A stretch of DNA of 17,145 bases, taken from NCBI GenBank assembly GCA_041621405.1, contig JBFKAV010000073.1, positions 1 to 17,145 on the forward strand, written 5' to 3'. Under the pieces are notes generated by a model, which made no database searches, was not told where the DNA came from, and saw only the letters and a program-made list of their open reading frames with translations. The translations under genes and the position numbers were made by a program. The stretch comes from JBFKAV01 sp041621405. GTDB lineage: Bacteria > Pseudomonadota > Alphaproteobacteria > Rhodobacterales > Rhodobacteraceae. Position 1 is the first letter of the stretch. Each line of letters begins with the position of its first letter. Of the stretch, positions 7,585 to 14,915 are shown piece after piece.

Positions 7585-8850
7585 GTGCGATACATGGCTG
7601 CCTACGACTGGATGGAGACGCTCCGTAACACGAATCAGTGGCTGGGTGCCACTGCACTCGCTATGGGGTCCTATCCTCAGACCGGGCTTCTCCCACACCC
7701 CTATTTCAAGCTCCTGGCCGCCTGGGGCGAGGTCACCGAGCGCGCCTTCTCCCGCATGGTTGTGAAGCCCGACTGGGGCATCCGCACCGTGGTCGGCGAG
7801 GACGGGCGCGACCACACCGTCCACATCGAGAAGCTGATTGAGAAGCCGTTCGGCGACCTGATCCAGTTCCGCGTCTCCAAGCGCGCGCCGAAGCCGCGCC
7901 GGGTATTCCTGGTGGCGCCGATGTCGGGGCACTACGCCACCCTCTTGCGCTCCACCGTCGCCTCGCTCCTGCCCGACTGCGAAGTCTACGTCACCGACTG
8001 GCACAACGCGCGCGACATCCCGGTGTCGTCGGGCAAGTTCGATATCGAGGACTACACGCTCTACCTGATGGATTTCATGCGCTATCTCGGGCCGGATATC
8101 CACGTCATCGCGGTCTGCCAGCCCGCGCCGCTCGCGCTCGCCGCCACCGCATACCTGGCGGAGCTCGAGCCCGAGGCACAGCCGCGTACGCTTACCCTGA
8201 TCGGCGGCCCGATCGACCCCGACGCGGCCCCGACCGAGGTAACCGATTTCGGCCGCAGCGTGACGATGGGCCAGCTGGAGCATCTGGCGCTGCAGCGGGT
8301 GGGCTTCAAGTATCCGGGCGTTGGGCGCATGGTCTATCCTGGCCTCGCCCAGCTCTCCTCTTTCATCTCGATGAACGCCGAACGCCACGGCCAGGCCTTC
8401 TTCGACCAGGTTCTGGCGGTCGCGAAGGGCGAGGCTGGCGACCACGACAGGTACAACCGATTCTACGACGAATATCTCGCGGTGATGGACATGACGGCCG
8501 AATTCTACATGTCGACCGTCGAGCGCATCTTCAAACGGCGGGTGATTGCGCGAAACGTGTTCACCGTGGCCGGGCACGACGTCGACATCGGCAAGATCAC
8601 CGACGTCGCCGTGAAGGTGGTGGAAGGCGAGAAGGACGACATCTCCGCCCCCGGCCAGTGCCTCGCCGCACTCGATCTGCTGACCGGCCTTCCCGAGGAG
8701 AAGAAGGCCAGCCACCTCGAGCCCGGCGCCGGCCACTACGGCATCTTCGCCGGCAAGAGCTGGCGCAACAACATCCGCCCGCTGGTGCTCGACTTCCTCG
8801 ACACCCATTCCGGCCCCCGCGGCCGGAAGCCCAAGCTGAGGTCGGCCTGA
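7585..8850 (+). CDS. phaZ: Intracellular PHA depolymerase PhaZ
   Basis: A 421-residue polyhydroxyalkanoate depolymerase of the intracellular (native-granule) class, with no signal peptide. The nucleophile is Cys178 in VIAVCQPAP, the cysteine lipase-box variant of Cupriavidus PhaZ1. The other triad members are probably Asp351 or Asp352 in EGEKDDISAPGQ and His384 in PGAGHYGIF. It hydrolyses stored PHA to hydroxyacids when carbon runs short. The start is a GTG at 7585, chosen because AAGGAG lies 7 bases before it. The frame extends upstream to ATGs at 7495 and 7498, but those codons overlap the PhaR-like operator and lack a ribosome-binding site; ATG at 7594 is a possible alternative. Divergent from phaC, as is usual in Rhodobacterales. 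Confidence 0.93.
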   Translation: MRYMAAYDWMETLRNTNQWLGATALAMGSYPQTGLLPHPYFKLLAAWGEVTERAFSRMVVKPDWGIRTVVGEDGRDHTVHIEKLIEKPFGDLIQFRVSKRAPKPRRVFLVAPMSGHYATLLRSTVASLLPDCEVYVTDWHNARDIPVSSGKFDIEDYTLYLMDFMRYLGPDIHVIAVCQPAPLALAATAYLAELEPEAQPRTLTLIGGPIDPDAAPTEVTDFGRSVTMGQLEHLALQRVGFKYPGVGRMVYPGLAQLSSFISMNAERHGQAFFDQVLAVAKGEAGDHDRYNRFYDEYLAVMDMTAEFYMSTVERIFKRRVIARNVFTVAGHDVDIGKITDVAVKVVEGEKDDISAPGQCLAALDLLTGLPEEKKASHLEPGAGHYGIFAGKSWRNNIRPLVLDFLDTHSGPRGRKPKLRSA

Positions 8851-8880
8851 GCGCTTTCCTGCCCGTCAGGACCCGCACCT

Positions 8881-8922
8881 GCCCGGCCTCCGGGCTGGTG
8901 CCGGTGCTTCCTCTTCCGGCAC
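8881..8922. terminator. Two hairpins in the convergent gap between phaZ and the hydrolase operon
   Basis: GCCCGG-CCT-CCGGGC (8881-8895) and GTGCCGG (8898-8904) pairing with CCGGCAC (8916-8922) are perfect stems within the 87-base gap where phaZ and the leftward hydrolase operon converge. No U-tract follows on either strand, so they are only possible bidirectional terminators or mRNA-end stabilisers. Confidence 0.35.
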
Positions 8923-8937
8923 TGAGCCATGCGGACC

Positions 8938-9648
8938 CTAGGCGAGCCGGAAGGGCTCCCTGAGCCAGCACCGCAGCGCCTCCGTCACCGCCGCCGGGGC
9001 CTCGAGCGGCGCCAGATGGCCCGCCTCCTCGATCACTTCGAGCCGGGCCGAAGCGACAAGCTCGGCCAGGAACTCGTGCCGCTTCACCGGAAAGGCCGTG
9101 TCGTGGGCCCCGGCGAGGATCAGCGTCGGCGCCTTCAGCTGCCGTAACGCCCGCTGCTGGTCCGGCCGCCGCTGCATCAGCCGCGACTGGCGGACATAGA
9201 CTTCCGATCCCAGATCCGCAGCCATCCGCGCGACCAGTTGCTGCACCTCGGGCCGCCCTGGCCCCGGCGCCAGCGCCGTCATCGCCGGCATCGCCCTGGC
9301 CGCGTCGGCAAGCCGCCCGGACTTCGCCGCCACGATCCCCTCCTCGCGCGCCGCCGCGACCTGCGGCGTCTCGGTCAGCGCATCGGCGGCGATCAGCGCC
9401 AGCCGCGCCACCCGCTCGGGCGCGCGGCGCAGTACCTCGAGCGCCACCACCCCGCCGAGCCCCAGCCCGGCCAGCGCGAAGCGCCGCGGGCTCGCGTCGA
9501 GCACCTGCGCGGCCACCTCGCCCACGCTCGCGCCCAGATGCGTCGGCGCCACCGACACCGCCCGCTCGCGGCCCAAGGCCTCGGCCTGCGCCCGCCAGAG
9601 CCGACCGTCGCACATCATCGCGGGCAGCAGGACCAGGGGCTCGATCAC
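8938..9648 (-). CDS. Alpha/beta hydrolase-fold protein lacking the nucleophile serine
   Basis: A 236-residue alpha/beta hydrolase-fold protein. The oxyanion/N-terminal motif LVLLPAMMCDGRLW, the strand-5 elbow, Asp183 in LAGAHDTAFP and His211 in EEAGHLAPLE are all recognisable. The nucleophile elbow, however, reads AGLGLGG with Gly63 (codon GGG, 9462-9460) where the family has serine (AGLSxGG). As written the protein cannot use the standard hydrolase mechanism; it may be a binding or non-catalytic paralogue, or carry a recent mutation. The start is a GTG at 9648 that overlaps the preceding gene's TGA by four bases (GTGA), so translation is probably coupled. It is the last gene of the three-hydrolase operon. 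Substrate unknown. Confidence 0.85.
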   Translation of the reverse strand: MIEPLVLLPAMMCDGRLWRAQAEALGRERAVSVAPTHLGASVGEVAAQVLDASPRRFALAGLGLGGVVALEVLRRAPERVARLALIAADALTETPQVAAAREEGIVAAKSGRLADAARAMPAMTALAPGPGRPEVQQLVARMAADLGSEVYVRQSRLMQRRPDQQRALRQLKAPTLILAGAHDTAFPVKRHEFLAELVASARLEVIEEAGHLAPLEAPAAVTEALRCWLREPFRLA

Positions 9649-10625
9649 AGCCGCCCCACCCAGTCGAGGATCGCCGCCACCATCTCTTCGGTCCGGCCCG
9701 GCGAGAGGATGTCGCCGGCGAGGATGTGGCCATAGGGGTCGTCGCCGGGTCCCAGCGTCACCGGCAGCAGCTCCGCAGGCCCGCCCCAGCGCGCGGCGAT
9801 GTTGCGGATCGCGCGGGGCGAGACCACCCGGTCGGCCTCGCTGAAGGCAAAGAGAGCCGGCGTGGTGACTCCGGAATAGTCCAGCCCGCGCGCGTATTTC
9901 ACCAGCGCGCCCACCGGCAGGGCCGCGCGCGAAGGATAGCGCGTCGTCCAGAACCGGGCGTGACCGTCGTTCACAGGCGCGAAGCCGATCTCGTCCCCGG
10001 CCAGCAGCGGCCCCCACCAGCGCGCGAGCGGCATCGTCAGGATCGCGCCGGCGGCGCCTCTGACCCGGAAGTTCGGCGAAAGGAGGACCATTCCCCTTAC
10101 CTCGTCGCTCAGCCGCGCATCGGTCGCGGCGATGGCGGCAAGCGTTCCGCCGGTGGAGGTCGCGATCACCAGGACCTCCTCGCCGATCGCCCGGCCGATG
10201 CCCAGTGCCTCGGCGGTCTCCTCGATCCAGTCGCCTGCCTCCGCCTCGGCAAGGGCAGCGCCGCCGCGGCCGTGGCCAGCGAAGCGGGTGAAGAACAGGT
10301 TGGCGTCGAGCGCCGCGGCCACGCGGTCGGGCAAAGGTCGGATTTCTTCAGACGTAGCCGAGAACCCGTGCAGGTAGACCACCGCAACCTCGGTTCGCTG
10401 CCGGGGCCCCTTTGCCCAGAGGATGCGCTTCTCGGTGCCCGGGACGATGTCGGGAATCTCCGCTTCGCGCTCGGCCAGCCACTCGTCGAGATCCCTGGGC
10501 AAGCTTCTCTCGTCGAAGGCGATTTCGCTGTCCACCGGCTCCTCCGGGCCGAACAGCCAGAGCGCCCCGAAAAGCAGCAGAACTGCAAGAAGCACCCGCC
10601 CGAGGAACTTGCCGAAGGCTCTCAC
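9645..10625 (-). CDS. Membrane-anchored alpha/beta hydrolase
   Basis: A 326-residue hydrolase with one N-terminal transmembrane segment (about 9-25, LGRVLLAVLLLFGALWLF) and only a few basic residues before it, so the catalytic domain is probably periplasmic. Oxyanion motif YLHGFSAT (84-91), nucleophile Ser157 in IATSTGG, acid Asp265 in FSEADRVV and His300 in DDPYGHILAGD give a complete triad. It probably cleaves an ester or thioester; the substrate is not recognisable. Start: GTG at 10625 with GGAGG about 7 bases upstream, overlapping the previous gene's stop by GTGA. The ATGs further upstream in this frame fall inside the neighbouring hydrolase gene and are rejected. Confidence 0.87.
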   Translation of the reverse strand: MRAFGKFLGRVLLAVLLLFGALWLFGPEEPVDSEIAFDERSLPRDLDEWLAEREAEIPDIVPGTEKRILWAKGPRQRTEVAVVYLHGFSATSEEIRPLPDRVAAALDANLFFTRFAGHGRGGAALAEAEAGDWIEETAEALGIGRAIGEEVLVIATSTGGTLAAIAATDARLSDEVRGMVLLSPNFRVRGAAGAILTMPLARWWGPLLAGDEIGFAPVNDGHARFWTTRYPSRAALPVGALVKYARGLDYSGVTTPALFAFSEADRVVSPRAIRNIAARWGGPAELLPVTLGPGDDPYGHILAGDILSPGRTEEMVAAILDWVGRL

Positions 10626-11383
10626 CCCGACGCCTCCACCCGAGCGATCACCTCCATCAGCGATTGTTCGATCAATGCAAGGCAGTCCGGCGTCGAGAAG
10701 CGGTGGTCCGCACCCTTCACCAGCGTCAGCCGGAGGTCCTCGCCCTCGGCATGGGCCAGGAGCCGCAGCGCCACCGCCTGCTCCACGTCCGCGTCCGCGG
10801 TGCCCTGCAGCATCCGCACCGGAAACGGCAGCCGGAGTGGCGTCCGCAGGACCAGCCGCTCCCGGCCTTCCTCGATCAATTGCCGCGTGATCACGTAGGG
10901 CTCGTCGGAATAGTCCGACGGCAGCTCGACGCGGCCCGCTTCGGCCAGCGCCCGGCGCTGCGCCTCGTCGAAACCCGCCCACATGCCGTCCTCGGTGAAG
11001 TCCGGCGCCGCGGCGATGGTCACCAGCCCGGCGATCCGCTCCGGCAGCTCCCGCGCCAGCAGAAGCGCGATCCAGCCCCCCATCGACGAGCCGACCAGTA
11101 CCTGCTTGCCCTCGGTCAGGCCCAGGGCCGCCCTCGCATCCTCGAACCAGTCGCCAATGCAGCCCGCCTCGAACGCGCCCTCTGAAGACCCGTGGCCGGA
11201 ATAGTCGAAGCGCAGGAAGGCCCTGCCCCCGGCATTGGCCCAGGCCTCCAGGTGCAACGCCTTGGTGCCTTCCATGTCCGAGCGGAACCCGCCCATGAAC
11301 ACCACGCCCGGGCCGCGCCCCCGGCTCAGCCGGTAGGCGATCCGCCGCCCCTCAGGCGTCTCCAGATATCGCGGATTGTCCAT
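10622..11383 (-). CDS. Alpha/beta hydrolase, ABHD10/acyl-esterase-like
   Basis: A 253-residue cytoplasmic alpha/beta hydrolase. The segment FMGGFRSDMEGTKALHLEAW with FLRFDYSGHGSSEG is typical of the ABHD10-like family (mitochondrial depalmitoylase/acyl-glucuronide esterase and its alphaproteobacterial relatives). The nucleophile is Ser100 in VGSSMGGW, the acid is Asp197 or Asp199 in QGTADADV, and the base is His227 in GADHRFS. Start: AGGAGG (11395-11390) lies 6 bases before the ATG. It is the first gene of the hydrolase operon; the next gene overlaps it by GTGA. A recognisable promoter lies immediately upstream. The in vivo substrate in bacteria is not known to me. Confidence 0.88.
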   Translation of the reverse strand: MDNPRYLETPEGRRIAYRLSRGRGPGVVFMGGFRSDMEGTKALHLEAWANAGGRAFLRFDYSGHGSSEGAFEAGCIGDWFEDARAALGLTEGKQVLVGSSMGGWIALLLARELPERIAGLVTIAAAPDFTEDGMWAGFDEAQRRALAEAGRVELPSDYSDEPYVITRQLIEEGRERLVLRTPLRLPFPVRMLQGTADADVEQAVALRLLAHAEGEDLRLTLVKGADHRFSTPDCLALIEQSLMEVIARVEASG

Positions 11384-11406
11384 GCCCCGCCTCCTGCTTC
11401 GCCCCC

Positions 11407-11435
11407 GCTATAGCGCGGGCCGCGGGGAGTGTGAA
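11407..11435 (-). promoter_or_regulatory. Predicted promoter of the hydrolase operon
   Basis: On the minus strand TTCACA (11435-11430, five of six matches to TTGACA) and TATAGC (11412-11407, four of six to TATAAT) are separated by exactly 17 bases. Transcription would start near 11400 and give a leader of about 17 bases containing the AGGAGG ribosome-binding site. The -10 overlaps the perfect palindrome CGCTATAGCG (11406-11415). Confidence 0.5.
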
Positions 11436-11474
11436 CGCGCGAGCAGCGCCTCAGGCGGCCCGCCGCCGGGCCGG

Positions 11475-11504
11475 TTGACAACGCCGCCCGCCCGGCGCAT
11501 GTCA
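11475..11504 (+). promoter_or_regulatory. Candidate thrS promoter overlapping an inverted repeat
   Basis: A consensus -35 TTGACA (11475-11480) lies 17-18 bases before a poor -10 (CATGTC/ATGTCA at 11498-11504). The same stretch is a dyad: TGACA (11476-11480) with TGTCA (11500-11504), and inside it CGCCG (11482-11486) with CGGCG (11493-11497). It may be a promoter with operator, or a leader hairpin if transcription starts further upstream. Confidence 0.35.
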
Positions 11505-11564
11505 GCCCCACAACCCCGCAGCCGGGCGTTCCGTGGGCGCCGAACCGACGAGGAGACGAGGCCG

Positions 11565-13511
11565 ATGGCCAAGATCACCCTGACCTTCCCCGATGGCAAC
11601 AAGCGCGCCTACCCCGCCGGCACCACGGCGGCCGAGGTCGCCGCCTCGATCGCGCCCTCGCTCGCCAAGAAGGCGATCTCGGCACAGCTGAACGGCAAGC
11701 ACTGGGACCTGCAATGGCCGCTCGAGGCCGACGCCGCGATCGCGATCAACACGCTCAGCGATACCGCCCCCGCGCTCGAGCTCATCCGCCACGACCTCGC
11801 GCACGTCATGGCCCGCGCGGTGCAGGAGATCTGGCCCGAGGTGAAGGTCACCATCGGCCCGGTCATCGAGAATGGCTGGTACTACGACTTCGACCGCGCC
11901 GAGCCCTTCACCCCGGAGGACCTCGGCCAGATCGAGAAGAAGATGCGCGAGATCATCGCCAAGCGTGACCCGGTGACCACCGAGGTCTGGGACCGCGCGC
12001 GGGCGATCAAGTACTACCGGGCCAACAACGAGCCCTACAAGGTCGAGCTCGTCGAGGCGATCCCCGAGGACCAGCCGATCCGGATGTACTGGCACGGCCA
12101 CTGGCAGGACCTCTGCCGGGGGCCGCATCTCCAGCACACCGGCCAGCTCCCGGCCGACGCCTTCAAGCTCATGAGCGTCGCCGGCGCCTACTGGCGCGGC
12201 GACAGCTCGCGGCCGATGCTGCAGCGCATTTACGGCGTCGCCTTCAAGACCCGCGACGACCTCAAGGCCCATCTCCACATGCTGGAGGAGGCAGCCAAGC
12301 GCGATCACCGCAAGCTCGGCAAAGAGATGCAGCTCTTCCACTTCCAGGAAGAAGCGCCCGGCATGGCCTTCTGGCACCCCAATGGCTGGGCGATCTACCG
12401 CGCCCTCGAGGACTACATCCGCCGCCGGCTCGCGGCCGCGGGCTACCAGGAAATCAAGACCCCCCAGGTCGTCGACCGCAAGCTCTGGGAGGCCTCGGGC
12501 CACTGGGCGAAGTACCGCGAGCACATGTACATCACCGAGATCGAGGAGGAGCACGCCCAGGAGAAGCGGGTCAACGCGCTGAAGCCGATGAACTGCCCCT
12601 GCCACGTCCAGGTCTTCAACCAGGGCATCAAGTCCTACCGCGACCTGCCTTTGCGCCTCGCCGAATTCGGCTCCTGCCACCGCTACGAGGCGCATGGCGC
12701 ACTGCACGGGCTGATGCGGGTGCGCGGGTTTACCCAGGACGACGCCCACATCTTCTGCACCGAGGACCAGATCGCCGACGAGTGCGCGAGGTTCATCGGG
12801 CTCCTGTCGACGATCTACCGCGATGCCGGCTTCGCCAAGTTCGACATCAAGCTCTCCACCCGCCCCGAGGTCCGCATCGGCGCCGACGAGACCTGGGACC
12901 AGGCCGAGACCGCGCTGGAGAAGGCGATCCTGACGGTCCGCAACGACTACGACGTCGAGCCCGGCGAGGGCGCCTTCTACGGCCCGAAGCTCGACTTCAA
13001 GCTGACCGACGCGATCGGCCGGGAATGGCAGTGCGGCACCTTCCAAGTGGACTTCATGCTGCCCGAGCGGCTCGACGCATCCTACGTTGGCCCGGACGGC
13101 GAAAAGCACCGCCCGGTGATGTTGCACCGGGCGATCCTCGGCAGCTTCGAACGCTTCATCGGCATCCTGATCGAGAACTACGCCGGCAAGCTGCCGATGT
13201 GGCTCGCGCCGCGGCAGGTCGTGGTCGCCTCGATCGTCTCGAACGCCGACGGATTCGTGAGCGAGGTGACCGAGGCGCTCACGGCGCGCGGACTCCGCGC
13301 CGAGGCCGACACCCGGAACGAGAAGATCAACTACAAGGTGCGCGAACATTCGCTTGCCAAGGTGCCGGTGATCCTCGCCATCGGCCAGCGCGAGGTCGAG
13401 GAGCGCAGCGTCTCGCTGCGACGCCTCGGTGACAGCCGCAGCGAAGTGCTCGCCCTCGAGGAGGCGTTGCAACGCCTTGAAAAGGAAGCACTTCCGCCCG
13501 ACCTGTGCTGA
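11565..13511 (+). CDS. thrS: Threonyl-tRNA synthetase
   Basis: A full-length, 648-residue class II synthetase that charges tRNA-Thr in the cytoplasm. Domains in order: TGS domain (1-60, ITLTFPDGNKRAYPAGTTA), editing domain with the HDLAHVMA metal/editing motif (His76, His80) and DLCRGPHL, the catalytic core, and the C-terminal anticodon-binding domain (from about 545, APRQVVVASI). Zinc ligands correspond to E. coli C334/H385/H511: Cys344 in MNCPCH, His395 in QDDAHIFC, His521 in MLHRAILGS. Start: AGGAG about 9 bases before ATG 11565; the frame is open upstream but without protein-like sequence. It diverges from the hydrolase operon. The run CCCCCCGGGGGG follows the stop codon directly (13512-13523) but is not a convincing terminator. 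Confidence 0.98.
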   Translation: MAKITLTFPDGNKRAYPAGTTAAEVAASIAPSLAKKAISAQLNGKHWDLQWPLEADAAIAINTLSDTAPALELIRHDLAHVMARAVQEIWPEVKVTIGPVIENGWYYDFDRAEPFTPEDLGQIEKKMREIIAKRDPVTTEVWDRARAIKYYRANNEPYKVELVEAIPEDQPIRMYWHGHWQDLCRGPHLQHTGQLPADAFKLMSVAGAYWRGDSSRPMLQRIYGVAFKTRDDLKAHLHMLEEAAKRDHRKLGKEMQLFHFQEEAPGMAFWHPNGWAIYRALEDYIRRRLAAAGYQEIKTPQVVDRKLWEASGHWAKYREHMYITEIEEEHAQEKRVNALKPMNCPCHVQVFNQGIKSYRDLPLRLAEFGSCHRYEAHGALHGLMRVRGFTQDDAHIFCTEDQIADECARFIGLLSTIYRDAGFAKFDIKLSTRPEVRIGADETWDQAETALEKAILTVRNDYDVEPGEGAFYGPKLDFKLTDAIGREWQCGTFQVDFMLPERLDASYVGPDGEKHRPVMLHRAILGSFERFIGILIENYAGKLPMWLAPRQVVVASIVSNADGFVSEVTEALTARGLRAEADTRNEKINYKVREHSLAKVPVILAIGQREVEERSVSLRRLGDSRSEVLALEEALQRLEKEALPPDLC

Positions 13512-13668
13512 CCCCCCGGGGGGCCGGTCCACCCGCAGATCTCCGCAGCCGGGGTCGAATGAATTCGCCGTCAATCTCGAGTGGCTCTATGTTACAGTCG
13601 CTCACGGACCCGTGCTGCACGAGCCTGTGACTGGCCGGTGAGCACATCGTCGGGTTACCCATTTTCCC

Positions 13669-13687
13669 ATCGCGGAACAGCCGCGAT
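13669..13687. promoter_or_regulatory. Inverted repeat just upstream of bufA
   Basis: ATCGCGG (13669-13675) and CCGCGAT (13681-13687) are perfect 7-bp inverted arms around AACAG, ending 15 bases before the bufA ribosome-binding site. It could be an operator for a metal or redox regulator, or a hairpin in the leader RNA. No confident promoter can be called in the 204-base gap after thrS. Confidence 0.35.
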
Positions 13688-13715
13688 CTGGACAACAACC
13701 GCAAGGGAGAAATCA

Positions 13716-14006
13716 ATGTCCCACCACATGAAGAGCCTCGCCGTCGCCGGGGCCGTCGCTGCCGCCTTCGCCACCCACTTCGCCACCCCCGCCGCCGCGC
13801 AGGATATGGAAAAGTGCTACGGCGTCTCGCTCGCAGGCGAGAACGACTGCGCCGCGGGCCCGGGCACGACTTGCGCCGGCACCTCGACCGTCGATTACCA
13901 GGGCAACTCGTTCACGCTCGTGCCGGCCGGCACTTGCGAGACGATGGAGCTCCCCGACGGCCGCATGGGCTCGCTCGAGCCGCTCGACCGCGACTTGCCG
14001 GCCTAA
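13716..14006 (+). CDS. bufA: BufA: bufferin precursor peptide (DUF2282 family)
   Basis: A 96-residue exported peptide. Residues 1-28 are a Sec-type signal peptide (hydrophobic alanine-rich core, probable cleavage after TPAAA, before or after Gln29). The mature part carries four conserved cysteines, Cys34, Cys45, Cys53 and Cys74, in the pattern EKCYG, NDCAAGPGTTCAGTS and GTCETM that defines DUF2282/BufA1 proteins. Established knowledge: bufferins are ribosomal peptides modified by a DUF692 (MNIO) enzyme that oxidises cysteine side chains to thiooxazole-type heterocycles, giving copper-binding peptides that buffer excess copper in the periplasm. The mature peptide is strongly acidic (about 11 acidic, 3 basic residues). 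Start: AAGGGAGA lies 5 bases before ATG 13716; ATG 13728 is an alternative. First gene of the bufABC-doxX operon. Confidence 0.92.
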   Translation: MSHHMKSLAVAGAVAAAFATHFATPAAAQDMEKCYGVSLAGENDCAAGPGTTCAGTSTVDYQGNSFTLVPAGTCETMELPDGRMGSLEPLDRDLPA

Positions 14007-14017
14007 GGCAGATCCCG

Positions 14018-14041
14018 GCCCCCGGCGTCGGCGCCGGGGGC
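14018..14041 (+). promoter_or_regulatory. Intercistronic hairpin between bufA and bufB
   Basis: GCCCCCGGCG (14018-14027), loop TCGG and CGCCGGGGGC (14032-14041) form a perfect 10-bp GC stem 11 bases after the bufA stop. No U-tract follows, so it is probably a partial (readthrough) terminator or a 3' stabiliser of the bufA message, either of which would give more precursor than enzyme. Confidence 0.7.
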
Positions 14042-14063
14042 ACGCCCAAGGGGAAGTCGATTC

Positions 14064-14915
14064 ATGCTCGATGTCCTGCGCCAGACGCTCCCCGCCCGCC
14101 CGGGCGTGGGCTACAAGCCGCAGCACTACGCCGCCATCCTCGACGACCCCGGTCCCGTGGAATGGCTCGAGATCCACGCCGAGAACTACATGGGCTCCGG
14201 CGGCCGCCCGCAGGCGCAGCTCCGCGCGCTTTCCGAGCGCTTCCCGATCTCGGTCCACGGCGTCGGCCTCTCGATCGGCGGCGAAGGGCGGCTCGACCCA
14301 GAGCACCTGTCGCGCCTCAAGCACCTGGTCGGCTGGCTTAACCCGGCGAGCTTCTCCGAGCACCTCGCCTGGTCCACCCACGAGGGCGCCTATCTCAACG
14401 ACCTCCTGCCCCTGCCATACACCGAGGCCACGCTCGCCCGTGTCGCCGCGCACATCGACGAAGTGCAGGACACGCTCGGACGCCGGATGCTGCTCGAGAA
14501 CCCTTCCAGCTACCTCGCCTTTGCAGAGAGCACCTACGCCGAGACCGAATTCCTCGCCGAGATCGCGCGCCGAACCGGCTGCGGTCTGCTCCTGGACGTC
14601 AACAACGTCTTCGTGTCGTCCGTGAACCAGAAGTGCGACCCCCGCGACTACCTCGCGGCCTTCCCGATGTCTCAAGTCGGCGAAATCCACCTCGGCGGCC
14701 ACGACGAGGACCGCGATGACGACGGCGCGCCGCTTCTGATCGACGCCCACGGCAGCGAGGTGGTCGATCCGGTCTGGGCGCTCTACGCCGAGGTGATCGC
14801 CGCCCACGGGCCCAGGCCCACGCTCATCGAATGGGACACCGACGTCCCCGACTGGCCCGTGCTCGCTGCCGAGGCCGCCCGCGCCGCCGCGATCCTTGAC
14901 AGGGTGCCGGCGTGA
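14064..14915 (+). CDS. bufB: BufB: DUF692 multinuclear non-heme iron oxidative enzyme (MNIO)
   Basis: A 283-residue DUF692 protein with a TIM-barrel fold, relative of MbnB of methanobactin synthesis. Conserved, probably iron-binding or catalytic positions are readable: His21 in GYKPQHY, Glu36 and Glu40 in LEIHAENYM, His65 in SVHGVGLSIGG, Glu145 in LLENPSSYL, Asp178 in LLLDVNN, Glu207, His209 and His213 in GEIHLGGH, Asp227 and His229 in IDAHG, Glu256 in LIEWD. It is expected to oxidise cysteines of BufA in the cytoplasm before export, using oxygen and a multi-iron centre. Start: AAGGGGAAG lies 7 bases before ATG 14064. It sits 57 bases after bufA, behind a hairpin, and overlaps bufC by GTGA, so production of enzyme and partner is probably coupled. 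Confidence 0.94.
   Translation: MLDVLRQTLPARPGVGYKPQHYAAILDDPGPVEWLEIHAENYMGSGGRPQAQLRALSERFPISVHGVGLSIGGEGRLDPEHLSRLKHLVGWLNPASFSEHLAWSTHEGAYLNDLLPLPYTEATLARVAAHIDEVQDTLGRRMLLENPSSYLAFAESTYAETEFLAEIARRTGCGLLLDVNNVFVSSVNQKCDPRDYLAAFPMSQVGEIHLGGHDEDRDDDGAPLLIDAHGSEVVDPVWALYAEVIAAHGPRPTLIEWDTDVPDWPVLAAEAARAAAILDRVPA

Noticed and set aside
7483..8808. A 441-codon open frame on the minus strand across phaZ
   Set aside because: Shadow of phaZ: Asp/His/Val/Arg-rich antisense translation without domain signals, and no ribosome-binding site.
13512..13523. CCCCCCGGGGGG directly after the thrS stop as a terminator
   Set aside because: The palindrome leaves at most a four-pair stem after loop formation, and no U-tract follows.
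11502..13574. A 690-codon open frame on the minus strand across thrS
   Set aside because: It is the antisense shadow of thrS in GC-rich DNA. The protein is low-complexity, rich in Asp, Leu, Val, Gly and Arg, and has no recognisable motif, while thrS is unambiguous.
13674..13697. GGAAC before bufA as an EcfG-type promoter
   Set aside because: No matching CGTT-like -10 at 16-17 bases downstream; the GGAAC is also part of the dyad.
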